In this document: positions 36,897-48,192 of the stretch, in pieces
How positions within the stretch are numbered: the stretch's first letter is position 1
Layout of the letters: each line of letters starts with the position of its first letter
Assembly (NCBI GenBank): GCA_910575055.1
Contig: CAJTDC010000003.1
Coordinates: forward strand, 1-64,000
Direction: 5' to 3'
Source: Clostridia bacterium
GTDB lineage: Bacteria; Bacillota; Clostridia; Lachnospirales; Anaerotignaceae
DNA: 64,000 nt
Program-made: the position numbers and the translations under genes
Notes under the pieces: generated by a model
Seen by the model: the letters and a program-made list of their open reading frames with translations, nothing else
What the model was told of the DNA's origin: nothing
Database searches by the model: none

Positions 36897-36977
36897 TAAA
36901 GTATATTTATAAATAAAAAATATGTTATGCTGCATTGTATTGTCATACAAGTGAAAAATGTAAAATAAAATTTTCTA

Positions 36978-37005
36978 TTGACATTTTTATAAAAAAGGTT
37001 ATAAT
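36978..37005 (+). promoter_or_regulatory. Promoter of the ilvB2 T-box operon
   Basis: TTGACA at 36978-36983, 16-nt spacer, TATAAT at 37000-37005. Followed at once by the T-box leader. Confidence 0.8.
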
Positions 37006-37029
37006 TTTGTTCATAATCAAAATAAAAAA

Positions 37030-37320
37030 ATGCAGTGACTGAGGGTAAGTAACTTTTGTGTTTGTTTTCAGAGAATTGCTGGATTGGTGCAAAGCAATAG
37101 CAATAAATTGTGAAAATCTCCTCAAGAGCAGTTGAATCAAAGAATTTAGAGACAATTTGTGTAGATTCAAACGGATTAATTCTTCGTTAAAGGAATTGGC
37201 ATTAACACATTACTGTGCAGATGTTTTGAGGTGGCTATATTTATTATAGCAATAAGAGTGGTACCGCAGAGCCTAAGACTTTGTCTCTTGAATAAAAAAG
37301 AGATAAAGTCTTTTTTTATA
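37030..37320 (+). promoter_or_regulatory. T-box leader of ilvB2-ilvN2-ilvC-ilvD, probable isoleucine specifier
   Basis: Contains the stem I distal region CAGAGAATTGCTGGATTGGT, a specifier loop GTGAAAATCTCCTCAAGAGC, the T-box sequence GAGTGGTACCGCAG (37257-37270) and a terminator AAGACTTT-G-TCTCTT / AAGAGA-T-AAAGTCTT with a T run (37277-37317). The specifier is most likely ATC (37116-37118), isoleucine; a CTC (leucine) register is the main alternative. Controls the whole downstream operon by readthrough when the tRNA is uncharged. Confidence 0.88.
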
Positions 37321-37387
37321 GAAAAATAGTAAAAACAAATGAAAAAATAGTAATTACGAAAAATATTTAATGAATGGGGAAATGGAT

Positions 37388-39055
37388 ATGATGAAAACAG
37401 GTGCAGAAATTATAGTTGAGGTATTGGTAGAAGAAGGTGTCGATGTTGTATTTGGCTATCCTGGAGGAACTGTAATAAATATTTATGATGCTTTGCTTCA
37501 AAATAAAGATAGAATTCGTCATATTTTAACAGCGCATGAACAAGGAGCATCTCATGCAGCAGATGGCTATGCCAGAGCAACAGGAAAGACAGGTGTTGTC
37601 ATTGCAACAAGCGGCCCAGGTGCAACAAATATTGTAACAGGTATTGCTACAGCATATATGGACTCTATTCCTATGGTTGCTATTACAGGAAATGTAACAA
37701 CAGATGCTATGGGTCGTGATAGTTTTCAAGAAGTATATATTGCAGGTGTCACACTGCCTATTACAAAACATAATTTTCTTGTAAAAAATATAGAAGATTT
37801 AGCAGATACATTAAGAGAGGCATTTCGCATTGCACAAAGTGGACGTCCTGGCCCTGTGCTAGTGGACATTCCAAAAGATTTAACAATAGCAAGTTATGAA
37901 TTTGAACATAAAGAAATTGCTAGACCACAACATCACGTGTCTGTAAAAGAAGATGACATTAAACATCTTGCAGAATTGATTAATAAAAGTGTTCGTCCTG
38001 TTATTTATTTTGGTGGTGGTGTTATTTCATCAAGGGCTTCTCACGAATTGAGTGAATTGATTAATACTTGTTCTATACCAGCCTGTCATACACTTATGGC
38101 AACAGGAGTATTAAGCTATGGTGATAGATTAAATTTAGGTATGGTAGGTATGCACGGTCACGTTTCTAGTTCAAAGGCGATTAATGAGGCAGATTTGTTG
38201 ATTGCTATTGGTACAAGATTTTCTGACAGAGTAGCAACAAATAAAGAAAAGTTTGCACCGAATGCTATTAAAGTACAAATTGATATTGATGATACAGAAA
38301 TTGATAAAAATGTAAGAACAAATTTCAGTATATTGGGCGATGTCAAAGATGTTGTAGTAGGATTAATGAAATATGTAAAACCTTCTGAAAGAAAAAGTTG
38401 GGTAGAAACAATAGATAAATGGAGAGAGGAAATTGACTATCACCCAGTAGATGATGAAAATACAATTAAACCTTTTAAATTGGTAGAAGCGATTTCAGAA
38501 TTGAGTGGAGAAGATGCTATTATTGTAACAGACGTAGGACAGCATCAAATGTGGACAGCACAATATTGCAAAAGAACAAAACCTCGTTCTTTTTTGACAT
38601 CAGGAGGATTGGGAACAATGGGATTTAGCTATGGTGCTTCTATTGGTGCAAAAATTGCATATCCTGATAGACGTGTTGTGCATATTACAGGCGACGGTAG
38701 TTTTCATATGAATATGAATGAACTGTGTACAAGTGTCACATACGAATTGCCTATTATTACAGTGATTATGAATAATCAAGTACTTGGTATGGTAAGACAG
38801 TGGCAGGAATTGTTTTTTGAAAAAAGATATGCTTATACTACATTAGATAGAAAAACAGATTATGTAAAATTAGCAGAAGCATTTGGAGGAAAAGGATACA
38901 GAGCAACGACTATAACAGAATTTAAAAAAGCATTTGAGCAAGCTTTACAAAATACAAACTGTCCTAGTGTAATTGAATGTATTATTGATAGAGATGAAAA
39001 AGTATTGCCTATGATACCACCAGGAGGCAGTTTTGATGATATTATAGTAGATTAA
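37388..39055 (+). CDS. ilvB: Acetolactate synthase large subunit (second copy)
   Basis: About 555 residues. Standard ALS without the Cys-rich insertion: FGYPGGTVINIYDAL, catalytic Glu in TAHEQGASHAADGYARATG, TSGPGATNIVTGIATAY, DSFQE, and the ThDP motif GDGSFHMNMNEL...NN with LGMVRQWQELFFEKRYAYT. The frame opens at 37370; the ATG at 37388 has GGGGA at a good distance and gives the family start. First gene of ilvBNCD, so this is the main biosynthetic copy. Confidence 0.95.
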   Translation: MMKTGAEIIVEVLVEEGVDVVFGYPGGTVINIYDALLQNKDRIRHILTAHEQGASHAADGYARATGKTGVVIATSGPGATNIVTGIATAYMDSIPMVAITGNVTTDAMGRDSFQEVYIAGVTLPITKHNFLVKNIEDLADTLREAFRIAQSGRPGPVLVDIPKDLTIASYEFEHKEIARPQHHVSVKEDDIKHLAELINKSVRPVIYFGGGVISSRASHELSELINTCSIPACHTLMATGVLSYGDRLNLGMVGMHGHVSSSKAINEADLLIAIGTRFSDRVATNKEKFAPNAIKVQIDIDDTEIDKNVRTNFSILGDVKDVVVGLMKYVKPSERKSWVETIDKWREEIDYHPVDDENTIKPFKLVEAISELSGEDAIIVTDVGQHQMWTAQYCKRTKPRSFLTSGGLGTMGFSYGASIGAKIAYPDRRVVHITGDGSFHMNMNELCTSVTYELPIITVIMNNQVLGMVRQWQELFFEKRYAYTTLDRKTDYVKLAEAFGGKGYRATTITEFKKAFEQALQNTNCPSVIECIIDRDEKVLPMIPPGGSFDDIIVD

Positions 39056-39079
39056 TGATAATTTAGGAGGAAGGATATT

Positions 39080-39550
39080 ATGAAGAAGCATATATTATCT
39101 CTTGTAGTACAGAATAATTTTGGTGTTTTAGCAAGGATATCAAGTTTATTTGCACGTAGAGGATATAATATAGATTCTATTTCTGCATCACCTACAAATG
39201 AACCTAAAATTACAAAAATAACAGTTGTAGTAGAAGCAGATGATGAAATTATAGAAAAAGTATTTAAGCAGGTTTCAAAATTAGAAGAAGTGGAAAAAGT
39301 AACACAAATTGATGAAAAAGAAGCAATTTGTAAAGAATTAGCATTATTAAAAATTCATACAGAAGATACTGCTACTAGTGCAGAAATTAGTAATACAGTA
39401 TTAGAATATCAGGGTAAAATATTAGAAATACAACCAAATTCTGTTACAGTAGAATTATCAGATATTCCAAGTAATGTAGATAATTTTGTAACAGCACTTT
39501 CTAAATTTGAAATTGAAGAAATGTGTCGTACAGGTGTAACAGCATTATAA
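39080..39550 (+). CDS. ilvN: Acetolactate synthase small regulatory subunit (second copy)
   Basis: 156 residues: ACT domain with LSLVVQNNFGVLARISSLFA and YNIDSISASPTNEPKITKIT, then the C-terminal IlvN/H domain (ALLKIHTED, KFEIEEMCRTGVTAL). GGAGGAAGG before the ATG, 24 nt after ilvB2. Confidence 0.95.
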   Translation: MKKHILSLVVQNNFGVLARISSLFARRGYNIDSISASPTNEPKITKITVVVEADDEIIEKVFKQVSKLEEVEKVTQIDEKEAICKELALLKIHTEDTATSAEISNTVLEYQGKILEIQPNSVTVELSDIPSNVDNFVTALSKFEIEEMCRTGVTAL

Positions 39551-39611
39551 AGTATAGAAATCGGTTTTATAACTGGTTGATATAAATAAAAAAAGAAGTG
39601 AAAAAGAATGA

Positions 39612-40631
<1,020 letters not shown>

Positions 40632-40652
40632 AAATGTAATATTGTTGTCAAT

Positions 40653-40672
40653 GGCAGAATTTGTATTCTGCC
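40653..40672 (+). repeat. Stem-loop between ilvC and ilvD
   Basis: GGCAGAA / TTCTGCC with a 6-nt loop, preceded by TTGTCAAT and followed by TTTGGCAATTTT. The T-run is weak, so partial termination or mRNA processing could lower ilvD output relative to ilvC. Confidence 0.5.
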
Positions 40673-40776
40673 TTTGGCAATTTTCAATAATAAGCTGTGT
40701 ATATAACAATAAAGTAGGCTATTATTTATATAAAGAGTTTAGCATTGAAAAAAGTAATGTTTTAGGAGGTAGTATT

Positions 40777-42441
40777 GTGGAAAGAAGAAGTTATAATGTA
40801 ACAAAAGGTGCAGAAAAAGCACCACAACGCTCTTTGCTGAGGGCTTGTGGTTTAACAGATGAAGAAATAGACAGACCTTTGATTGGTATTGTGTCTGCTT
40901 ATAGTGATATTGTACCTGGACATATCAATTTAGATAAAATTACAGCAGCAGTAAAAACTGGTGTTTCTATGGCAGGAGGAACGCCTATTGTTGTACCAGC
41001 GATTGGTGTATGTGATGGCATTGCTATGGGACATATTGGTATGAAATATTCTCTTGCATCAAGAGAATTGATTGCGGATAGTGTGGAAACAATGGCAAAT
41101 GCACATTGTTTTGATGGTTTAGTGTTGGTGCCAAACTGTGATAAAATTGTACCAGGTATGATTATGGCAGCAGCTAGAATTAATATTCCTTCTATTGTAG
41201 TAAGTGGAGGGCCTATGCTTGCTGGTGATGTGAATGGAGAACATACAAGTCTTTCTAAAATGTTTGAAGCAGTTGGTTCTTATAAGGCAAATATAATAAA
41301 TGATGAAGAATTAAAATATTATGAAAATAATGTGTGTCCTGGCTGTGGCTCTTGTGCAGGTATGTATACAGCAAATTCTATGAATTGTTTAAGTGAAGCA
41401 ATTGGTATGGCTTTGCCTGGAAATGGAACAGTACCTGCGGTGTATTCTGGAAGAATTCATTTAGCAAAACACGCTGGTATGAAAATTATGGAATTGGTAG
41501 AAAAAGATATTAAACCAAGAGATATTTTGACAGAAAAAGCATTTCGAAATGGCCTTGCTATGGATATGGCATTAGGTTGTAGTACAAATAGTGTTTTGCA
41601 TTTGCTAGCAATTTCTTATGAAGCAGGTTGTCCTTTAGATTTGAATATGTTTAATGAAGTAAGTGAAAAAACACCAAATCTATGCCATTTAGCACCTGCT
41701 GGCCCTCATCATATACAAGATTTGTATGCGGCAGGAGGAATACAGGCAGTAATGTCAGAACTGGCAAAAAGAGATTTGATTGATACAAATTTAATAACTG
41801 TAACGGGCAAAACAGTAAAAGAAAATATTGCAGATGCAGTAAACAAAAATACACAAGTAATACGTGACATTGATAATCCATATAGTACAACAGGCGGTAT
41901 TGCAATACTTTGGGGAAATATTGCAAAAGAAGGCTGTGCAGTAAAACAATCTGCTGTAGCACCAGAAATGCTTGTACACAAAGGTCCTGCAAGAGTGTTT
42001 GATAGTGAAGAAGAGGCTATTACCGCAATATTTGGAGGAAAAATTCAAAAAGGCGATGTTGTAGTGATACGTTATGAAGGTCCAAAAGGGGGACCAGGTA
42101 TGAGAGAAATGCTTAGTCCTACATCAGCACTTGCAGGTATGAAATTAGATAAAGATGTTGCTTTGATTACAGATGGTCGCTTTAGCGGTGCATCAAGAGG
42201 TGCTTCTATTGGCCACGTTTGTCCAGAAGCAGCTACAGGAGGTGAAATCGCTCTTTTAAAAGAAGGTGATATTATTAGCATTGATATTCCTAACAGAAAA
42301 ATAAATGCAGAGATAAGCGAAGAAGAATTTGAAAAAAGAAGAAAAGAATATATTCCAAAAGAACCAAACATAAAATATGGTTGGTTAGCGAGATATGCAA
42401 AATTAGTTTGTTCTTCTAATGAAGGAGCAGTTTTAAAATAA
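40777..42441 (+). CDS. ilvD: Dihydroxy-acid dehydratase
   Basis: 554 residues from a GTG at 40777 with AGGAGG 7 nt upstream. The open frame continues back to 40642, but that stretch is an intergenic hairpin region and lacks family resemblance. Fe-S enzyme: cysteines in [12 protein letters not shown] and [19 protein letters not shown], with [17 protein letters not shown] and the C-terminal [12 protein letters not shown]. Dehydrates dihydroxyisovalerate and dihydroxymethylvalerate. Last gene of the T-box operon. Confidence 0.96.
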   Translation: MERRSYNVTKGAEKAPQRSLLRACGLTDEEIDRPLIGIVSAYSDIVPGHINLDKITAAVKTGVSMAGGTPIVVPAIGVCDGIAMGHIGMKYSLASRELIADSVETMANAHCFDGLVLVPNCDKIVPGMIMAAARINIPSIVVSGGPMLAGDVNGEHTSLSKMFEAVGSYKANIINDEELKYYENNVCPGCGSCAGMYTANSMNCLSEAIGMALPGNGTVPAVYSGRIHLAKHAGMKIMELVEKDIKPRDILTEKAFRNGLAMDMALGCSTNSVLHLLAISYEAGCPLDLNMFNEVSEKTPNLCHLAPAGPHHIQDLYAAGGIQAVMSELAKRDLIDTNLITVTGKTVKENIADAVNKNTQVIRDIDNPYSTTGGIAILWGNIAKEGCAVKQSAVAPEMLVHKGPARVFDSEEEAITAIFGGKIQKGDVVVIRYEGPKGGPGMREMLSPTSALAGMKLDKDVALITDGRFSGASRGASIGHVCPEAATGGEIALLKEGDIISIDIPNRKINAEISEEEFEKRRKEYIPKEPNIKYGWLARYAKLVCSSNEGAVLK

Positions 42442-42450
42442 AAAAATAAT

Positions 42451-42492
42451 AAAGGCGTATAACAGTTTTTACTGTGAAACGTCTTTTTATTT
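42451..42492 (+). terminator. Terminator of ilvBNCD
   Basis: Interrupted hairpin AAAGGCGT...ACAGT / ACTGT...ACGTCTTT with T-rich tail. Confidence 0.7.
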
Positions 42493-42965
42493 TTTATCAT
42501 TTACAATGTATAGAATAAAATGTTTATTTTTTATGCAATAATTGTATATTTATACTGATTGTACTAACACATAATATTATAATTAGTAAGAGCAATATTA
42601 CTATATTTAAAATAAAAGTTTTCTTATAATATATTTTAAAATATTATTTATTATCTGTTTCGTTATTCTATCAATTTATTTACTTTATATAATAGAAGTA
42701 ATTAGGGTATTCTCTTGCATATTATAATTGAATATGATATGATATGCTCAATAATAAATGATAAAACAATGTGAATATTAATCAATTTCACTAAAAATAG
42801 TATCGTAATATTAAAATATTTTATATAAATATGTTATATTTATTTTTAAGTATTTAGTATAGTATTTTAATAATTATATATTGTATAACAAGTATATAGT
42901 CAATATAAAACAAAAAAGAAACAAATATTTTATTGAATTATAACAAAAAGGAGGAAAGTTAACTA
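42493..42965. other. A/T-rich gap before the histidine kinase gene
   Basis: About 470 nt of almost pure A/T, no gene, no strong hairpin and no promoter I would stand behind. GGAGG at 42950 belongs to the kinase gene. Confidence 0.4.
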
Positions 42966-45512
42966 ATGTTTCGTATGACAAAACGTTTTATTGCAGTAAG
43001 TGCTATCTGTTTAATTGTGCTTTGCACAGCTGTTTTTGTTTGGATAGGAACATATATGAACCAAAAAAGTGAAAAAGCAATTACTGAAATAGGTGCAATT
43101 TATATGTTAGAGATGAGCAAACAAATTCATCAAAAATTTGATGCTATTATTGATTTAAAGTTATCACAAGCACAAGGTATTGTAAAACGTACACCTCAAG
43201 AAGATGCTCAATACAGCGATAGTATGCTTCAAGACTTAGCATTAAGTGCTGAAATTCGCGAATTTACCTATATGGCACTTTATACAAAAGATGAAAAAGA
43301 ACAAATTGTTTATGGAAAACCTATTGAAATAGTGAATAAACAAGAATTTAGTGAAATATTGAAAGACAAGAGTAAAAGAGTAACAACTGGCTATGATGAA
43401 AATGGAGATAAAGTTTTAGTATTAGCCATTGATGCAGAGTATCCTATGGAGAGAAACAATAAAAGTTCTTCATTGGTAGTAGCGTTACCTATGAGCTATT
43501 TAGAAAGTGCACTTGTATTAGATGAAAAAACATCTATTATGTATTCTCATATTATTCGTAAAGATGGAAGTTTTGTAATTAGAAGTGGACAAGGATTTCA
43601 AGAAGATTATTTTACACGTATTAAAGAATTATTTTCAGAATTAAATAGTAAAACTCCAGAGGATTATGCTCAAGAACTAAAAAATGCTATGGAACAAGAT
43701 GAAGATTATTCTACTTTGATTATGGTAGATGGTGTATATCAACAGCTTTATTGTTCTTCTTTGCCAAATTCTAAATGGTATTTAGTTGCTATTATGCCTT
43801 ATGGAATATTAAACGATAGTATTAGTGAATTAAGTGATATAAGACAGTATACAATATTAGAGGCTTGTGGTGTAATTTTAATAGCAATACTTGTTATATT
43901 TATACTATATTTTAGAATGTCACAGCAGCAGTTAAAGGAATTAAATGAAGCAAAAAAAGAAGCAGTGGAAGCAAACAAAGCAAAAAGTGAATTTCTTTCC
44001 AATATGAGCCACGATATTCGCACACCAATGAATGGTATTGTAGGAATGACTGCCATTGCTGTAGCAAATATAAATGATACAGCAAGGGTAAAAGATTGTT
44101 TGACAAAAATCACAATATCAAGTAAACATTTATTAGGTTTGATTAATGATGTTTTAGATATGTCTAAAATTGAAAGCGGAAAATTGACTTTAAATATACA
44201 TCAAATTTCTTTAAGAGAAACAATGGAAAGTATTGTAAATATTGTACAACCTCAAATTAAAGCAAAAAATCAGCATTTTGATATTTTTATACAAAAAATT
44301 CAAACAGAAGATGTATTTTGTGATAGTGTGCGTTTAAATCAAGTATTGATTAATTTATTATCTAATGCCATTAAATTTACGCCAGAAGAAGGTAGTATTA
44401 GAGTTTATTTAGAACAAGAAGCATCACCTATTGGACAGAATTATATAAGATGTCATTTTAAAGTAAAAGATAGTGGTATAGGAATGACAAAAGAATTTCA
44501 AGAAAAGATTTTTGAGAAATTTGCAAGGGAACAAAAAGATCAGGTATATAAAACGGAAGGCACTGGATTAGGAATGGCAATTACAAAATATATTATAGAT
44601 ACTATGGGTGGTACAGTGCAGCTAAATAGTATACCAGGAAAAGGAAGCGAATTTCATATCATATTGGATTTGGAAAAAGCATTTACAAAAGAAGAAGATA
44701 TGGTTCTTCCACCATGGAATGTATTAGTAGCAGATAATAATGAAGACCTTTGCCAAAGTGCTGTTTTCTCATTAAAAGAAATTGGAATAAATGCAGAATG
44801 GGCTTTAAATGGAAAAATGGCAATAGAAATGGTCAAAAAACGTCATCAAGAAGATAATGATTATCAAATTGTGCTTTTAGATTGGAAAATGCCAGATATG
44901 GATGGCTTAGAAACAATGCGTGAAATTAGAAAACATGTAGGAAATAATATTCCTATATTAATTATATCTGCATATGATTGGAGCGATATAGAAGAAGAAG
45001 CATTAAAAGCTGGAGCAAATGGATTTATTTCAAAACCATTGTTTAAATCTAATTTATTCTTAGGTTTAAGTTCTTTTATGTTGGAAAAAGATACAGAAGA
45101 AATACAACAAAAAGAAAAAGAACAAAGTTTTACAGGAAAACATATATTATTAGCAGAAGATAATGACTTAAATTGGGAAATTGCAGAGGATATTCTTTCA
45201 GAAGCGGGATTTGAATTAGAAAGAGCAGAGAATGGTCAAATTTGTGTAGAAAAATTTAAAAATTCAGATATAAATTATTTTGATGTAATATTAATGGACA
45301 TTCGTATGCCTGTTATGAGTGGATATGATGCTGCAAAAGAAATTAGAGCAATGAAAGAACGTGCTGATGTAAATTTACCTATAATTGCTATGACAGCAGA
45401 CGCATTTTCTGAAGATATACAACATTCTTTAGAATGTGGTATGAATGAACATATATCGAAACCAATTGATGTAGATAGATTAATACAAATATTGAAAAAG
45501 TACTTGAAATGA
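42966..45512 (+). CDS. Hybrid sensor histidine kinase with two receiver domains
   Basis: 848 residues. A membrane helix (about 10-30), an extracytoplasmic sensor region (about 31-290) of CACHE-like layout, a second helix (about 296-318), a coiled coil, HisKA with His349 in [13 protein letters not shown], and HATPase_c with [14 protein letters not shown] and [12 protein letters not shown]. Two receivers follow: the first with phospho-Asp about 639 in [12 protein letters not shown], opening with ADNNEDL and not DD; the second with Asp about 778 in [17 protein letters not shown] before the ATG. Followed by a c-di-GMP enzyme and an Hpt protein, so it likely feeds a phosphorelay. Confidence 0.93.
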   Translation: MFRMTKRFIAVSAICLIVLCTAVFVWIGTYMNQKSEKAITEIGAIYMLEMSKQIHQKFDAIIDLKLSQAQGIVKRTPQEDAQYSDSMLQDLALSAEIREFTYMALYTKDEKEQIVYGKPIEIVNKQEFSEILKDKSKRVTTGYDENGDKVLVLAIDAEYPMERNNKSSSLVVALPMSYLESALVLDEKTSIMYSHIIRKDGSFVIRSGQGFQEDYFTRIKELFSELNSKTPEDYAQELKNAMEQDEDYSTLIMVDGVYQQLYCSSLPNSKWYLVAIMPYGILNDSISELSDIRQYTILEACGVILIAILVIFILYFRMSQQQLKELNEAKKEAVEANKAKSEFLSNMSHDIRTPMNGIVGMTAIAVANINDTARVKDCLTKITISSKHLLGLINDVLDMSKIESGKLTLNIHQISLRETMESIVNIVQPQIKAKNQHFDIFIQKIQTEDVFCDSVRLNQVLINLLSNAIKFTPEEGSIRVYLEQEASPIGQNYIRCHFKVKDSGIGMTKEFQEKIFEKFAREQKDQVYKTEGTGLGMAITKYIIDTMGGTVQLNSIPGKGSEFHIILDLEKAFTKEEDMVLPPWNVLVADNNEDLCQSAVFSLKEIGINAEWALNGKMAIEMVKKRHQEDNDYQIVLLDWKMPDMDGLETMREIRKHVGNNIPILIISAYDWSDIEEEALKAGANGFISKPLFKSNLFLGLSSFMLEKDTEEIQQKEKEQSFTGKHILLAEDNDLNWEIAEDILSEAGFELERAENGQICVEKFKNSDINYFDVILMDIRMPVMSGYDAAKEIRAMKERADVNLPIIAMTADAFSEDIQHSLECGMNEHISKPIDVDRLIQILKKYLK

Positions 45513-45549
45513 AAATATAATATGATGTAAATAGAAAGGTTGATAAGCG

Positions 45550-47604
45550 GTGATAAAAAGGAAAATTTTAATTGTAGATGACTCAGAAATTAATCGTTCT
45601 TTATTATCAGATATGTTGTCAAATGAATTTGACATTATAGAAGCAGAAAATGGAATGGAAGCAGCAGCAATATTACATAATCAAGAACATGAAATTTCTG
45701 TTATGCTTTTAGATATTGTTATGCCAGTTATGGACGGATTTGAACTGTTGGAGGTAATGAATAAAAATGGCTGGATTAAAAGTGTACCAGTGATTATTAT
45801 TTCAGCAGAAACGGTACCTTCTTATATGGATAAAGCATATGATTTAGGAGTATTGGATTACATTAGTAGACCTTTTGATGAAAGAGTAGTACAGCGTCGT
45901 GTTACTAGTACAATTATGCTTGCAGCAAAACAGAAAGAATTAGCACATATGGTAACAGAACAGCTTTACGAAAAAGAAAAAGATAATAGACTGATGATTG
46001 AAATTTTGTCTAATATTGTAGAGTTTCGTAATGGAGAAAGTGGTTTACACGTTTTGCACGTTCATACTTTAACAGAACTCTTACTGAAAAAATTGATGGA
46101 AAAAACAGATAAATATGGTATATCAAAAAGGGATATTTCTTTGATTTGTAATGCTTCTGCACTTCATGATATTGGGAAAATTGCAATACCAGGTGAAATT
46201 TTAAATAAACCAGGACGTTTGACAAAAGAAGAATTTGAAATAATGAAAACACATTCTGCGGCAGGAGCAAAAATGTTAAGTTGTATTCCTATGAGAGAAA
46301 ATGAACCATTAATTCAAGTAGGGTATCAAATTTGTAGATGGCATCACGAAAGATATGATGGAAGGGGCTATCCAGATGGATTAAAAGGAGAAGAAATTCC
46401 TATTGCAGCACAAGTAGTTGCATTGGCAGATGTTTATGATGCTTTAACAAGTGAAAGAGTATATAAAGCTGCTTTTACACATGAAGTAGCAGTAAATATG
46501 ATAGTAAATGGAGAATGTGGTGTATTTAATCCTATTTTAATGGAATGTTTAGCAGAAATTTCGGATACTTTGAAAAAGGAATTTAGTGAAGCTTCTGTAA
46601 CAGACCATTTCCAAAGGGATTTGTTTCAAACAGTAGAGCAGCAAATGATGGATATTAACGAATTGAATGTATCCGAGAGAACATTTCGTTTGTTAGAACA
46701 CGAAAGAATGAAATACCAATTTTTTGCAAATATGTCTAAAGAAATACAATTTGAGTATACAGCTACACCAGAAATGCTTATGCTTTCTGAATGGGGGGCA
46801 GATTATCTGAATTTACCAGAAATGATATTAAATCCTAAAGAAAGCACTTTTGGCAATCAAGTATTTTTTAAAGAAGATTTTGAACAACTTTTGAAAAAAT
46901 TGAAAAATACCACGCCAGAAAATTCTGTTATAAAAGAAACTTATCTTTTAAATATTAATGGAAATCAAAGATGGAGTGAAGTTGTTGCAAAATCAATGTG
47001 GACAAATGAAGAGCCTCCATTATATGAAGGAGCAATTGGAAAAATTGTAGATATTCACGAATATTTGGAAAAAATGAACCGTTTGGAGTTGGCTATGGCA
47101 CAAGATGCTTTAACAGGCTTGTTAAATCATAATGTTGCAAAAAGTAGAATTTCTTCGCTTTTGTCGTCAGAAGAAGGGAAAAAATATATTTTACTTTTAA
47201 TTGATATTGATGATTTTAGAAAGGCAAATGATGAATATGGCCATCAATCGGGAGATGAAATTTTGCAATACATAGGAGATACCATTAAAAATAGTATCCG
47301 TAGTGCAGATATAGCTGCTCGTATGAGTGGCGATGAGTTTTTAATTTTTATGGAATATAAAGATACTATAAAGCCACAAGTAGAAAGAGTATTTCATAAG
47401 CTTCATGGAAAATATAAAGATTTTGATATTACTGTAAGTATGGGAATAGCATCTTCGGAGGATTGTAAACAAAGAGAATATGATACATTGTTCCAAATGG
47501 GAGATAAAGCATTGCATACAGCTAAACATAATGGAGGAAATACTTATTATTTCTATAATGAAGAAATAGAAGCCGTTTGGGAAACAAAATTTTCACAACA
47601 ATAG
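45550..47604 (+). CDS. Response regulator with HD-GYP and GGDEF domains
   Basis: 684 residues. REC at 1-125 (Asp55 in VMLLDIVMPVMDG; the usual Lys of the last switch strand is Arg in ISRPF). HD-GYP phosphodiesterase at about 145-335 with LHDIGKIAIPGEIL and HHERYDGRGYPDGLKGEEIP, all expected metal ligands present. A PAS-like region lies at about 395-510. GGDEF at about 515-675 with ALTGLLNHN, LIDIDDFRKANDEYGHQSGD and active site MSGDEF. Both halves look active, so it may make and break cyclic-di-GMP. GTG start. Second of three signalling genes. Confidence 0.92.
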   Translation: MIKRKILIVDDSEINRSLLSDMLSNEFDIIEAENGMEAAAILHNQEHEISVMLLDIVMPVMDGFELLEVMNKNGWIKSVPVIIISAETVPSYMDKAYDLGVLDYISRPFDERVVQRRVTSTIMLAAKQKELAHMVTEQLYEKEKDNRLMIEILSNIVEFRNGESGLHVLHVHTLTELLLKKLMEKTDKYGISKRDISLICNASALHDIGKIAIPGEILNKPGRLTKEEFEIMKTHSAAGAKMLSCIPMRENEPLIQVGYQICRWHHERYDGRGYPDGLKGEEIPIAAQVVALADVYDALTSERVYKAAFTHEVAVNMIVNGECGVFNPILMECLAEISDTLKKEFSEASVTDHFQRDLFQTVEQQMMDINELNVSERTFRLLEHERMKYQFFANMSKEIQFEYTATPEMLMLSEWGADYLNLPEMILNPKESTFGNQVFFKEDFEQLLKKLKNTTPENSVIKETYLLNINGNQRWSEVVAKSMWTNEEPPLYEGAIGKIVDIHEYLEKMNRLELAMAQDALTGLLNHNVAKSRISSLLSSEEGKKYILLLIDIDDFRKANDEYGHQSGDEILQYIGDTIKNSIRSADIAARMSGDEFLIFMEYKDTIKPQVERVFHKLHGKYKDFDITVSMGIASSEDCKQREYDTLFQMGDKALHTAKHNGGNTYYFYNEEIEAVWETKFSQQ

Positions 47605-47636
47605 TATAAATAATGATGTGAAAGGAGAAAAAAGAT

Positions 47637-47990
47637 ATGACAGTAAAACAATGTTATGAAGCAATGGAAGCAAATTATGAAGAAGTAGAAAGTAGACTAA
47701 GAACAGAAGAAAGAATTAAAAAATTTTTACTTAAAGTACTAAATGATAAAAGCTATGATTTATTGTGTACTTCTATAGAGCAAAATAATATGGAAGAAGC
47801 ATTTCGTGCTGCACATACTTTAAAAGGGATTAGTCAAAATTTGTCATTAACTATATTATATCAGTCTGCTGGAAATTTATCTGACATATTAAGAGAGAGC
47901 CAGCAATATAATGAAGCAGCAGCAGAATTATTTGAACAAGTAAAAAAAGATTATGAAAAAGTAACAGAAGCAATTAAAAAGCTATCTTAA
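47637..47990 (+). CDS. Hpt (histidine phosphotransfer) protein
   Basis: 117 residues, all helical, with the phospho-accepting His about 60 in AAHTLKGISQNL, the standard Hpt motif. It can carry phosphate between receiver domains. AAAGGAG before the ATG, 32 nt after the HD-GYP/GGDEF gene. As a separate Hpt in the same operon it would link the hybrid kinase receivers to the REC of the output enzyme. Confidence 0.9.
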   Translation: MTVKQCYEAMEANYEEVESRLRTEERIKKFLLKVLNDKSYDLLCTSIEQNNMEEAFRAAHTLKGISQNLSLTILYQSAGNLSDILRESQQYNEAAAELFEQVKKDYEKVTEAIKKLS

Positions 47991-48000
47991 TAGAATAATA

Positions 48001-48047
48001 ATACAGTTTGTATGAAAAATAATTGATATAAACTGTATTTTTTTTGT
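48001..48047 (+). terminator. Terminator of the signalling operon
   Basis: ATACAGTTT-G-TAT / ATA-T-AAACTGTAT stem with nine T residues after it. Confidence 0.85.
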
Positions 48048-48192
48048 AAAAAATGAGCTTGCTATTTGACAGAAACAATGTTTTAATGTACCATTAAAAC
48101 AAAACAATTTTAGTAAATATGTAGCAATCATTTTATAAAAATTTTATTTTTTCAGTAGAGTTATAATAAAAAGAAAGGGGAAATCATAGCGA

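Noticed and set aside
40642-40776. Upstream extension of the ilvD frame by 45 codons
   Set aside because: It covers an intergenic stem-loop, lacks family resemblance, and AGGAGG precisely marks the GTG at 40777.
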